64,000 nt of DNA from Prevotella sp. (GTDB taxonomy: Bacteria > Bacteroidota > Bacteroidia > Bacteroidales > Bacteroidaceae), in NCBI GenBank assembly GCA_017474515.1, contig JAFVHN010000038.1, forward strand, positions 1-64,000, given 5' to 3'. Positions 17,705 through 26,142 of this stretch are shown in pieces. The position numbers and the translations under genes were made by a program. The first letter of the stretch is position 1. Each line of letters begins with the position of its first letter. The notes below the pieces were generated by a model, which was not told the origin of the DNA, did no database searches, and worked only from the letters and a program-made list of their open reading frames with translations.

Positions 17705-20700
17705 ATGACAAAAGGATTTCTTCAAGATCAAAATAAGGGACTCTACCAACCGGACTACGAGCACGACGCGTGCGGCGTAGGAATGGTTGTGAACATACAC
17801 GGAGGCAAGAGCCACGAGCTCGTAGATAAGGCGCTGCACATACTGGAGAACATGGAGCACCGGGGTGCCGAGACGCGCGACAAGACAGGCGACGGCGCGG
17901 GCATCATGTTGCAGATTCCCCACGAATTCATACTGCTGCAGGGCATCCCCGTGCCCGAAAAGGGGAAATATGGCACGGGACTGGTGTTCCTGCCGAAGGA
18001 GGAGAAGGAACAGCGGGAAATTCTCAGCGTGGTGATTGAAGAGACAGAGCGCGCGGGCCTCCGGCTGATGCACCTGCGCACGGTGCCCACCTGCCCCGAG
18101 GTGCTCGGTGAGGCGGCACGGCGCGTGGAACCCGCCATCAAGCAGCTCTTTATCACCGGCGAGGGCGAAAGGCGGCAGGGCGACGCAGCGCCGGGGATGG
18201 AGAAAGGCGGCTCGCTGTCGCAAACATTATATATTATAAGGAAAAGGATTGAACGGCGCATCACCCATCCCGACTTCTACATCTGCTCACTGAGCAACAC
18301 CAACATTGTCTATAAGGGCATGCTGACGAGCGGACAGCTGCGCCGCTATTTCCCCGACTTGAGGAACCCCTACCTCACCAGCGGCCTGGCACTGGTGCAC
18401 TCGCGGTTCAGCACAAACACCTTCCCCACATGGTCGCTGGCCCAGCCCTTCCGCCTGTTGGCACACAACGGCGAAATCAACACCATCCGCGGCAACCGAG
18501 GGTGGATGAAGGCCCGCGAGAGCGTGCTCAGCAGCAAGGCCCTGGGCGACATCCGCCAGATTTCGCCCATCGTGGAGGAGGGCATGAGCGACTCGGCATC
18601 GCTCGACAACGTGTTCGAATTTCTCATTATGAGCGGGCTGTCGCTGCCGCAGGCCATGGCCATCCTCGTGCCAGAGAGCTTCAACGAAAAAAATCCCATC
18701 AGCGAGGATCTGAAGGCCTTCTATGAATATCATTCCATATTGATGGAACCGTGGGACGGGCCCGCCGCACTGCTGTTCTCCGACGGACGCTATGCCGGGG
18801 GAATGCTCGACCGCAACGGCCTGCGCCCCAGCCGCTACACCATAACAAGACAGGGACTGATGGTGGTGGCATCGGAAGTGGGGGTGATGGACTTCGAACC
18901 GGCCGACGTGGTGAGCAAGGGCCGCCTGCAACCGGGGAAAATCCTGCTCATCGACACCCAGGAGGGCAAGATATACTACGACGGTGAAATCAAGCAGCGG
19001 CTGGCCACGGAGCATCCCTACCGCGAGTGGCTCAGCGAGAACCGCGTGCAGCTGGAGAAACTGAAGAGCGGACGCCATGTGGAAAACTCGGTGACCAACC
19101 TGGAAGAGAAGCTCGCGGCCTTCGGGTTCGGGCAGGAGGACATCGACCGCACCATCATTCCGATGGCCACCACAGGGCAGGAACCCGTGGCGGCAATGGG
19201 CAACGACACCCCGCTGGCCGTGGTGAGCGACCGCCCGCAGGTGCTCTTCAACTATTTCCGCCAGCAGTTCGCTCAGGTAACGAATCCCGCCATCGACCCC
19301 ATCCGCGAGGAGCTGGTGATGAGCCTTACGGAATACATCGGCGCCGTGGAAACCAACATCCTGACGCCCGACGCCTCGAATTGCAAGATGGTGCGCCTGC
19401 CGCAACCGATGCTTACCAACATGCAGCTCGACATTCTTTGTAATATAAGGTACAAGGGCTTCAAGACGATAAAGCTGTCGTTAGCCCACCCCCAGCCCCT
19501 ACCCAAGGGAGGGGAGCCTGATTGGACTCGGGCAGGCGAAAATTTGCGAACAGCCCTCGACAAGCTCTGCAAAGATGCTGAGCAGGCCGTGGATGACGGG
19601 TATAACTACATCATCCTGACCGACAAGCTGAGCGAAAGCCCCTCGTGGGGGGAGCAGGCGGGATGGGCTTTCATTCCCTCCCTGCTGGCCGTGTCGGCAG
19701 TACATCACTATCTCATCAGTGTGGGCAAGCGCGTGCAGACGGCGTTGATTGTGGAGAGCGGCGAGATTCGCGAGACCATGCACGCCGCCCTGCTGCTGGG
19801 CTACGGTGCCAGCGCGCTGTGTCCGTATATGACCTTTGCCGTTCTCGACGACCTGGTGAAGCGAGGCAAGATACAGGAGGACTATGCCACGGCTGAAGCT
19901 CACTACATCAAGGCCGTTGACAAGGGATTGAAGAAAATCATGTCGAAGATGGGCATCTCGACCATTCGCTCGTATCGAGGTGCAAAGATTTTCGAGAGCA
20001 TAGGGCTGGGCGAGGACCTCCTGCGACGCTACTTCGGTACGGAGGTGAGCACTATTGGCGGCATCGGGCTTAAGGAGATTGCCCGCGACCAGATAATAAT
20101 GAGTGAAAAGTTAAGAGTGAAAAGTGAAAAATTTGCTTCCGCCATACCATCCGCAGGCGATTCTTCACTCTTCACTATTCACTCTTCACTTAATTCTCTT
20201 CACTCTTCACTTAAAGACAACGGCCAGTTCTCATGGCGCAAGGACGGCATCGCGCATGCCTGGAACCCGGAAACCATTGCCAACCTGCAGTTGGCCACCC
20301 GACAGGGCAGCTACGAGAAGTTCAAGCAATGGGCAGCAATGGTTGACGAGAAAGAAAGCCCCATTTTCATCCGCGACTTTTTCGGATGGAAGACGTCGGC
20401 CGTGCCAACGCCCATCGATGAGGTGGAGCCGGTGGAAAGCATCGTGAAACACTTCGTAACCGGCGCCATGTCGTTCGGCGCACTGAGCATCGAGGCCCAC
20501 GAGGCACTGGCACTGGCCATGAACAAGCTGGGAACGCGCTCGAACACCGGTGAGGGCGGAGAAGACAACGCCCGCTACCACACGGAAGTAGATGGCATTT
20601 CGCTGTCGAGCAAGACCAAGCAGATTGCCTCCGGGCGCTTCGGCGTAACGGCAGAATACCTGGTGAATGCCGAGGAAATTCAGATTAAGGTGGCACAGGG

Positions 20701-22384
20701 CGCCAAACCCGGTGAGGGCGGACAACTGCCGGGCTTCAAGGTGAACGACATCATTGCCAAGACGCGCAACGCCATTCCCGGCATCTCGCTCATCTCGCCG
20801 CCGCCCCATCACGACATCTACAGCATTGAGGACCTGGCACAGCTCATCTTCGACCTGAAGAACATCAACCCCACGGCTGCCGTCAGCGTGAAGCTCGTGG
20901 CAGAGAGTGGCGTGGGCACCATTGCCGCAGGTGTGGCCAAGGCGAAGGCCGACCTTATCGTCATCAGCGGCGCCGAGGGCGGCACGGGAGCCAGCCCTGC
21001 CAGCTCCATGCGCTTTGCCGGCATCTCGCCCGAGATTGGGCTGGCCGAGACGCAGCAGACACTGGTACGCAACGGCCTGCGCAACCAGGTGCGCCTGCAG
21101 ACCGACGGCCAGCTGAAGACGGCCAAAGACGTCATTATCATGGCGATGCTCGGCGCCGACGAGTTCTCGTTTGGCACGCTGCCGCTCATCGTTTTGGGCT
21201 GCGTCATGATGCGCAAATGCAACACGAACACCTGTCCAATGGGTGTGGCCACGCAAAACCCGGAATTGCGCAAGCACTTCGAGGGGCGCGCCGAATATGT
21301 GGTGAACTTCTTCACCTTCCTGGCCCGGCAGGTGCGCGAATACCTGAGCGAAATGGGCGTGCACAGCCTGAAGGAAATCATCGGCCATACGGAGCTCATA
21401 CTATTAAGGGAAAAGGGAAAAGAGAAAGGTAAAAAATCTTTTGCCGCAGAAAAATGGCAGACCATCGACTTCTCGCGCCTGTTGTACAAGCCATCGACGG
21501 ACAAGGCACTTCACTGGGACCGCGGGGCCTACACGAAGGTGACGGGAGTGAAGGACGAGGAGATGATACGCGCCGCCGAAAAAGCCATCAATACAAAAGA
21601 GGAACTCACGCTCGACTACGCCATCAAGAATACCGACCGCGCCGTGACCACGATGCTCAGCGGTGTCATCGCCAGAAAATACGGGGAGGCAGGCCTTCCC
21701 CCCGGCACCATCAACATCAGGTTCAAAGGCTCCGCCGGACAGTCGTTTGGTGCTTTTGCCGTGCGGGGTCTCAACATCAGGCTCGAGGGCGAATGCAACG
21801 ACTATTTCGGCAAAGGGCTGTCGGGAGGCCGCATCAGCATCCTGCCGCCCTCGCGCAGCAACGAGGACTTCCGCGCCGAAAACAATATCATTGCCGGGAA
21901 TACAGGACTTTATGGTGCCACCTCCGGCGAAATCTTCGTCAACGGCAAGGTGGGGGAGCGCTTTGGCGTGCGCAACTCAGGTGCCACGGCTGTCATTGAG
22001 GGTGCCGGCGACCATTGCTGCGAATACATGACCGGCGGACGAGTGGTCGTATTGGGAGAGACGGGGCGTAACTTCGCGGCGGGCATGAGCGGCGGCGTGG
22101 CATACGTTTACGACCCACGCCACACGTTCGACTACTTCTGCAACATGGACATGGTGGAAATCGACCTCCTGGAGGACAGCGTTTCGCGAAAGGAACTCCT
22201 CGAGCTCATTCGCCAGCACTACCTGCACACGGGCAGCGCCCTGGCAGGGCGTATGCTCGACAACTGGCAGCATGAGGTTGAGCACTTCGTACAGGTGGTG
22301 CCCATCGAATACAAACGTGTGCTCGAAGAGGAAAAGATGGCCCGCCTACACGAAAAAATTGCCGGCATACAGCGGGACTATTGA
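17705..22384 (+). CDS. gltB: Glutamate synthase large subunit with three repeat-derived insertions
   Basis: GOGAT transfers the glutamine amide to 2-oxoglutarate. The 1559-aa protein starts at 17705; catalytic Cys23 follows a short propeptide (DACGVGM). Visible are the class II amidotransferase domain (HNGEINTIRGN), the central domain, the FMN/2-oxoglutarate barrel (AMSFGALSIEAHEAL, GAEGGTGASPASS), the 3Fe-4S Cys motif CVMMRKCNTNTC, and the C-terminal GXGXG helix. It is about 50 residues longer than usual. Excess sits at about 591-609 (AHPQPLPKGGEP), 798-839 (SLFTIHSSLNSLHSSL) and 1234-1249 (REKGKEKGKK), all made from dispersed repeats, in frame and at places that vary in the family. It is followed by gltD after 27 bases. 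Confidence 0.96.
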   Translation: MTKGFLQDQNKGLYQPDYEHDACGVGMVVNIHGGKSHELVDKALHILENMEHRGAETRDKTGDGAGIMLQIPHEFILLQGIPVPEKGKYGTGLVFLPKEEKEQREILSVVIEETERAGLRLMHLRTVPTCPEVLGEAARRVEPAIKQLFITGEGERRQGDAAPGMEKGGSLSQTLYIIRKRIERRITHPDFYICSLSNTNIVYKGMLTSGQLRRYFPDLRNPYLTSGLALVHSRFSTNTFPTWSLAQPFRLLAHNGEINTIRGNRGWMKARESVLSSKALGDIRQISPIVEEGMSDSASLDNVFEFLIMSGLSLPQAMAILVPESFNEKNPISEDLKAFYEYHSILMEPWDGPAALLFSDGRYAGGMLDRNGLRPSRYTITRQGLMVVASEVGVMDFEPADVVSKGRLQPGKILLIDTQEGKIYYDGEIKQRLATEHPYREWLSENRVQLEKLKSGRHVENSVTNLEEKLAAFGFGQEDIDRTIIPMATTGQEPVAAMGNDTPLAVVSDRPQVLFNYFRQQFAQVTNPAIDPIREELVMSLTEYIGAVETNILTPDASNCKMVRLPQPMLTNMQLDILCNIRYKGFKTIKLSLAHPQPLPKGGEPDWTRAGENLRTALDKLCKDAEQAVDDGYNYIILTDKLSESPSWGEQAGWAFIPSLLAVSAVHHYLISVGKRVQTALIVESGEIRETMHAALLLGYGASALCPYMTFAVLDDLVKRGKIQEDYATAEAHYIKAVDKGLKKIMSKMGISTIRSYRGAKIFESIGLGEDLLRRYFGTEVSTIGGIGLKEIARDQIIMSEKLRVKSEKFASAIPSAGDSSLFTIHSSLNSLHSSLKDNGQFSWRKDGIAHAWNPETIANLQLATRQGSYEKFKQWAAMVDEKESPIFIRDFFGWKTSAVPTPIDEVEPVESIVKHFVTGAMSFGALSIEAHEALALAMNKLGTRSNTGEGGEDNARYHTEVDGISLSSKTKQIASGRFGVTAEYLVNAEEIQIKVAQGAKPGEGGQLPGFKVNDIIAKTRNAIPGISLISPPPHHDIYSIEDLAQLIFDLKNINPTAAVSVKLVAESGVGTIAAGVAKAKADLIVISGAEGGTGASPASSMRFAGISPEIGLAETQQTLVRNGLRNQVRLQTDGQLKTAKDVIIMAMLGADEFSFGTLPLIVLGCVMMRKCNTNTCPMGVATQNPELRKHFEGRAEYVVNFFTFLARQVREYLSEMGVHSLKEIIGHTELILLREKGKEKGKKSFAAEKWQTIDFSRLLYKPSTDKALHWDRGAYTKVTGVKDEEMIRAAEKAINTKEELTLDYAIKNTDRAVTTMLSGVIARKYGEAGLPPGTINIRFKGSAGQSFGAFAVRGLNIRLEGECNDYFGKGLSGGRISILPPSRSNEDFRAENNIIAGNTGLYGATSGEIFVNGKVGERFGVRNSGATAVIEGAGDHCCEYMTGGRVVVLGETGRNFAAGMSGGVAYVYDPRHTFDYFCNMDMVEIDLLEDSVSRKELLELIRQHYLHTGSALAGRMLDNWQHEVEHFVQVVPIEYKRVLEEEKMARLHEKIAGIQRDY
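19476..19530. repeat. Repeat B fragment inside gltB
   Basis: AGCCCACCCCCAGCCCCTAC and AAGGGAGGGGAGCCTGATTG match the intergenic repeat B. They encode about 15 residues after GFKTIKLS. Confidence 0.7.
20095..20221. repeat. Repeat A inside gltB
   Basis: GAGTGAAAAGTTAAGAGTG, AATTTGCTTCCGCCATACC and several CTTCACTCTTCAC units lie between the conserved GLKEIARDQ and NGQFSWRKDG. It is open throughout and adds about 42 residues. Confidence 0.85.
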
Positions 22385-22411
22385 ATAAAAAAGTGAAAAT
22401 CGTAAAAAAAT

Positions 22412-23755
22412 ATGGGAAATCCAAAAGCATTTTTAGAGATACACCGTCAGGAAGCTGGCCACCGCCCCATTCATGACCGAATACACGACTTTGGCGAGGT
22501 GGAACAGACGCTCAGCACCCGCGAACGCAAACTGCAGGCATCGCGCTGCATGGACTGCGGCGTGCCCTTCTGCCACTGGGCCTGTCCGCTGGGCAACAAG
22601 GCTCCCGAATGGAACGACGCGCTGTATCGTGGCGACTGGGAACAGGCCTACTGGCTGCTGAGCAGTACCAACCCCTTCCCCGAGTTCACCGGGCGCATCT
22701 GTCCTGCACTGTGCGAGAAAGCCTGCGTGCTCAACCGCTTCAACCATGAGCCGACCACCAACCGCGAAGACGAGCGCGCCATCATCGAGGCCGCCTTCCG
22801 CGAGGGATATGTCCAGCCACAAATCCCTGCCAGGAATGGCAAAAGGGTGGCCGTAGCAGGGGCCGGCCCCGCCGGACTTGCTGCTGCCAATGCCCTCAAC
22901 CAGATGGGATATGCCGTCACGGTCTTCGAGAAGAACGAAGCCGCCGGCGGCCTGCTCCGCTACGGCATCCCAAACTTCAAGCTCAACAAGTCCGTCATCG
23001 ACCGCCGCATCACGTTGCTGGAGCAGGAAGGCATTGAATTTAAATATAATTCAGAGTATTCCGAGTATTCTGAGTTTTCGGAATTCGATGCCATAGTCAT
23101 CGCAACAGGCACTCCCACCGCCAGAGATTTGAAAATCCCCGGGCGAGAACTTAAGGGCGTGCATTTCGCCCTTGAGCTGCTCTCGCAACAAAACCGCGTG
23201 CTCGCCGGCACGACATTCCCGCCCGACGAGCACATCACCGCCAAGGGCAAGGACGTGCTGGTCATCGGTGGCGGAGACACGGGAAGCGACTGCATCGGCA
23301 CCGCCCACCGCCAAGGATGCAAGAGTGTCACACAGATAGAGATTATGCCCAGGCCCGTGGATGGGCCCGACGACCCGCAGAACCCCTGGCCCTACTGGCC
23401 ACGCACGCTGAAGACCACCACAAGCCATGAGGAGGGATGCACCCGCCGATGGAACATCAACACCCTCGAGTTCCTTGGCGAGAACGGGCAACTCGCGGGC
23501 GTCAAGGTGCAGGAAATAGAATGGCAGCCAAATCCGGAAGGTGGAAGACCAATCATGGTGGAAAAAGGCAAACCGGAAATCATCAAGGCCCAGCTGTGCC
23601 TGCTCGCCATGGGATTCCTAAAACCGGAACATCCACAGTATCCCGAAAACGTCTTCGTCTGCGGCGATGCCCGCAACGGAGCCTCGCTCGTGGTTCGCGC
23701 CATGGCCAGCGGCATCGAGACGGCACGAAAAGTCAACGAATACCTGTCGGAATGA
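22412..23755 (+). CDS. gltD: Glutamate synthase small subunit
   Basis: The 447-aa flavoprotein passes electrons from NAD(P)H to GltB. N-terminal Fe-S cysteines are visible ([17 protein letters not shown], then CPALCEKAC), followed by an FAD GxGxxG ([16 protein letters not shown], residues about 147-162) and an NAD(P) GGGDTGSDC motif. Residues 214-225 ([12 protein letters not shown]) come from a 9-bp tandem repeat at 23051-23086 and replace a variable stretch before DAIVIATG. The stop overlaps the dapF start (ATGA). Confidence 0.96.
   Translation: MGNPKAFLEIHRQEAGHRPIHDRIHDFGEVEQTLSTRERKLQASRCMDCGVPFCHWACPLGNKAPEWNDALYRGDWEQAYWLLSSTNPFPEFTGRICPALCEKACVLNRFNHEPTTNREDERAIIEAAFREGYVQPQIPARNGKRVAVAGAGPAGLAAANALNQMGYAVTVFEKNEAAGGLLRYGIPNFKLNKSVIDRRITLLEQEGIEFKYNSEYSEYSEFSEFDAIVIATGTPTARDLKIPGRELKGVHFALELLSQQNRVLAGTTFPPDEHITAKGKDVLVIGGGDTGSDCIGTAHRQGCKSVTQIEIMPRPVDGPDDPQNPWPYWPRTLKTTTSHEEGCTRRWNINTLEFLGENGQLAGVKVQEIEWQPNPEGGRPIMVEKGKPEIIKAQLCLLAMGFLKPEHPQYPENVFVCGDARNGASLVVRAMASGIETARKVNEYLSE
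23051..23086. repeat. 9-bp coding tandem repeat in gltD, 4 copies
   Basis: Units TCAGAGTAT, TCCGAGTAT, TCTGAGTTT and TCGGAATTC encode S-E-(Y/F) four times. A 9-bp period keeps the frame whatever the copy number. Confidence 0.85.
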
Positions 23756-24576
23756 GCAAGATAAAATTCACCAAGATGCACGGCTGCGGCAACGACTACA
23801 TCTATGTTGATGTCACGCAAAACGCCATCGCCAATCCTTCTGCTGCAGCGATTGCCTGGAGCGACCGCCACAAAGGTATCGGCAGCGATGGGCTGGTGCT
23901 CATCGACAAGAGTCCGATTCCCGAGGCAGACTTCTCCATGCGCATCTTCAATGCCGACGGCTCAGAGGCCATGATGTGCGGCAACGCAGCGAGGTGCATA
24001 GGCAAATATCTTTACGAACGGGGAATGACGGGCAAGACGGCCATCCGCCTGCTGACACTGTCGGGAGTAAAGACGCTCGCAGTGCATCTTAACGGCAACA
24101 TCGTGGAGAGCGTCACCGTGGATATGCTGGCACCTGCCTTTGAAGTTGATTCGCAATATGTCGGCGGACGGGGGTTGGACAAGGGAACATTCGTCTCGAT
24201 GGGCAATCCCCACTATGTTATTTTCACCGACCACATCGACCAGGTGGGCGACACGGGACGGGTGCTTGAACATCACCCCGCCTTCCCGCAACGCTGCAAC
24301 ATCGAGTTCGCACGGGTGGAAAGCGACGGAAACATCCGCACAAGGGTCTGGGAGCGCGGCAGCGGCATCACACAGGCCTGCGGCACAGGAGCCTGCGCCA
24401 CCGCCGTGGCCGCATGCCTGACAGGACGGGCGGGAAGAATAAGCAACATCGTCATGGACGGCGGCACACTCCACATCGAATGGCGGGAAACCGATAACCA
24501 CGTCCTCATGACAGGTCCCGCCACTTTCATCTTCGACGGAGAAATCGATGCGGGCTTCGCCCTAAATGACAAATGA
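23752..24576 (+). CDS. dapF: Diaminopimelate epimerase
   Basis: The enzyme converts LL- to meso-diaminopimelate for lysine and peptidoglycan. It has 274 aa from ATG 23752, overlapping the gltD stop by four bases. The two catalytic Cys motifs are present: MMCGNAARC (residues about 74-82) and QACGTGACA (about 208-216), with KMHGCGNDY at the N-terminus. The longer frame from 23437 runs antiphase through gltD and was rejected. It is grouped with dapL, the enzyme that makes its substrate. Confidence 0.96.
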   Translation: MSKIKFTKMHGCGNDYIYVDVTQNAIANPSAAAIAWSDRHKGIGSDGLVLIDKSPIPEADFSMRIFNADGSEAMMCGNAARCIGKYLYERGMTGKTAIRLLTLSGVKTLAVHLNGNIVESVTVDMLAPAFEVDSQYVGGRGLDKGTFVSMGNPHYVIFTDHIDQVGDTGRVLEHHPAFPQRCNIEFARVESDGNIRTRVWERGSGITQACGTGACATAVAACLTGRAGRISNIVMDGGTLHIEWRETDNHVLMTGPATFIFDGEIDAGFALNDK

Positions 24577-24770
24577 AAAAGGATAAATGAAAAGGAGGGG
24601 ACTCTTTTAAGTGATGAGTGAAAAATCAAAGTGAAGAGTGAAAAATCAAAGTGAAGAGTGAAAAGTGAAGAGTGAAAAATTTGCTGCCGCCATCGGTAAC
24701 GTCTAAACTCCTAAACTCCTTTTTCAACGACAAAATCATAATACACAACGGATAACTCATAACAAAATTT
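24577..24770. repeat. Repeat A between dapF and dapL
   Basis: GTGAAAAATCAAAGTGAAG units and AATTTGCTGCCGCCATCGG are followed by CTAAACTCC units like those at 9255-9310. No gene is present. A near-promoter TATTTTTC lies at 24788-24795 before dapL. Confidence 0.7.
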
Positions 24771-24800
24771 ATCATTTAGATAATTGATATTTTTCGCATT

Positions 24801-26036
24801 ATGGCATTAGTAAACACCCATTTCCTGAACTTGCGGTCGAACTACCTGTTCGCCGACATTGCCAAGAAGGTGAATGCCTTCAAGGTGATGCACCCCAAGG
24901 CCGACATCATCTCGCTCGGCATCGGCGACGTCACGCAGCCCCTTTGTCCCGCCGTCGTCGAGGCCATGCACAAGGCTGCCGACGAGATGGCAGCGGAGCA
25001 GAGTTTCCGGGGCTACGGTCCCGAACAGGGCTACGACTTCCTGCGCGAGGCCATTCTGAAGAACGACTTCCTGCCGCGCAGCATTCGCATCAGTCCCGAT
25101 GAGATTTTCATCAACGACGGTGCGAAGTCAGACACCGGCAACTTCCAGGAGCTGTTGCATTGGGACAACTTCATCGGCGTCACCGACCCTGTCTATCCTG
25201 TCTATATCGACTCCAACGTGATGATAGGCCGCTGCGGCACCTTCCGCGACGGCCGCTGGAGCAACGTGCGCTATTTCCCCACCACTGCCGAAAACGGTTT
25301 TGTGCCTGAGCTGCCCAAGGGCCGCCCCGTCGATGTCATCTACCTGTGCTATCCCAACAATCCCACGGGTGCCGTGCTTGGCAGGCAGGAGTTGCGCCGC
25401 TGGGTGAACTACGCCTTGAAGAACGACGCCCTTATCCTCTTCGATGCCGCCTACCAGGCTTACATTCGCGATCCCGACATTCCACACAGCATCTACGAGA
25501 TTCGCGGAGCCCGCAAATGTGCCGTGGAGTTCCGTTCCTTCTCCAAGACGGCGGGCTTCACTGGTGTGCGCTGTGGCTACACCATCGTGCCGAAAGACGT
25601 GAGCGTCTCCACCTTCGAGGGCGAGCACATCCCGCTAAACCCGCTGTGGCTGCGCCGCCAGAGCACGAAATTCAACGGCACCAGCTATGTCAGCCAGCGC
25701 GCCGCCGAAGCCATCTACACCCCTGAGGGCAAGGAGCAGATGCGGCAGACCATCGACTACTATATGCAAAACGCCGCCCGCATGCTCGCCGTGCTCAGGG
25801 CATCAGGCTTTGAGTGCTACGGTGGCGAGAACGCACCATACATCTGGATGCGGACGCCCGGAGGCATGGGCTCATGGCAATTCTTCGAGTCGCTGTTGTA
25901 TGGTGCACAGGTGGTATGCACACCAGGTGTCGGCTTCGGTCCCAGTGGCGAGGGTTATGTGCGCTTCACCGCCTTCGGCAACCATGAGCGCACAGAAGAG
26001 GCCCTGCATAGAATAGAGAAATGGAGTAAACTGTAA
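24801..26036 (+). CDS. dapL: LL-diaminopimelate aminotransferase
   Basis: This PLP enzyme makes LL-diaminopimelate directly from tetrahydrodipicolinate and glutamate, bypassing the succinylase steps. The 411-aa protein shows SLGIGDVTQPL, the Asn/Pro motif YPNNPTGAV, the PLP lysine in SFSKTAGFTGVRCG (residues about 245-258) and the C-terminal GYVRFTAFG. Length is typical for DapL. Using glutamate as amino donor and lying beside gltBD and dapF, it links nitrogen assimilation to cell-wall synthesis. Confidence 0.96.
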   Translation: MALVNTHFLNLRSNYLFADIAKKVNAFKVMHPKADIISLGIGDVTQPLCPAVVEAMHKAADEMAAEQSFRGYGPEQGYDFLREAILKNDFLPRSIRISPDEIFINDGAKSDTGNFQELLHWDNFIGVTDPVYPVYIDSNVMIGRCGTFRDGRWSNVRYFPTTAENGFVPELPKGRPVDVIYLCYPNNPTGAVLGRQELRRWVNYALKNDALILFDAAYQAYIRDPDIPHSIYEIRGARKCAVEFRSFSKTAGFTGVRCGYTIVPKDVSVSTFEGEHIPLNPLWLRRQSTKFNGTSYVSQRAAEAIYTPEGKEQMRQTIDYYMQNAARMLAVLRASGFECYGGENAPYIWMRTPGGMGSWQFFESLLYGAQVVCTPGVGFGPSGEGYVRFTAFGNHERTEEALHRIEKWSKL

Positions 26037-26142
26037 ATGATTTTTAGTTATGGATTCTTAGTTATGAATTTATAAAAATGCCTTTTAGCTCCAAAAGAAA
26101 AGCAAGCTTGAGGAAATTAAATTATTCACTATAAATACAAAC

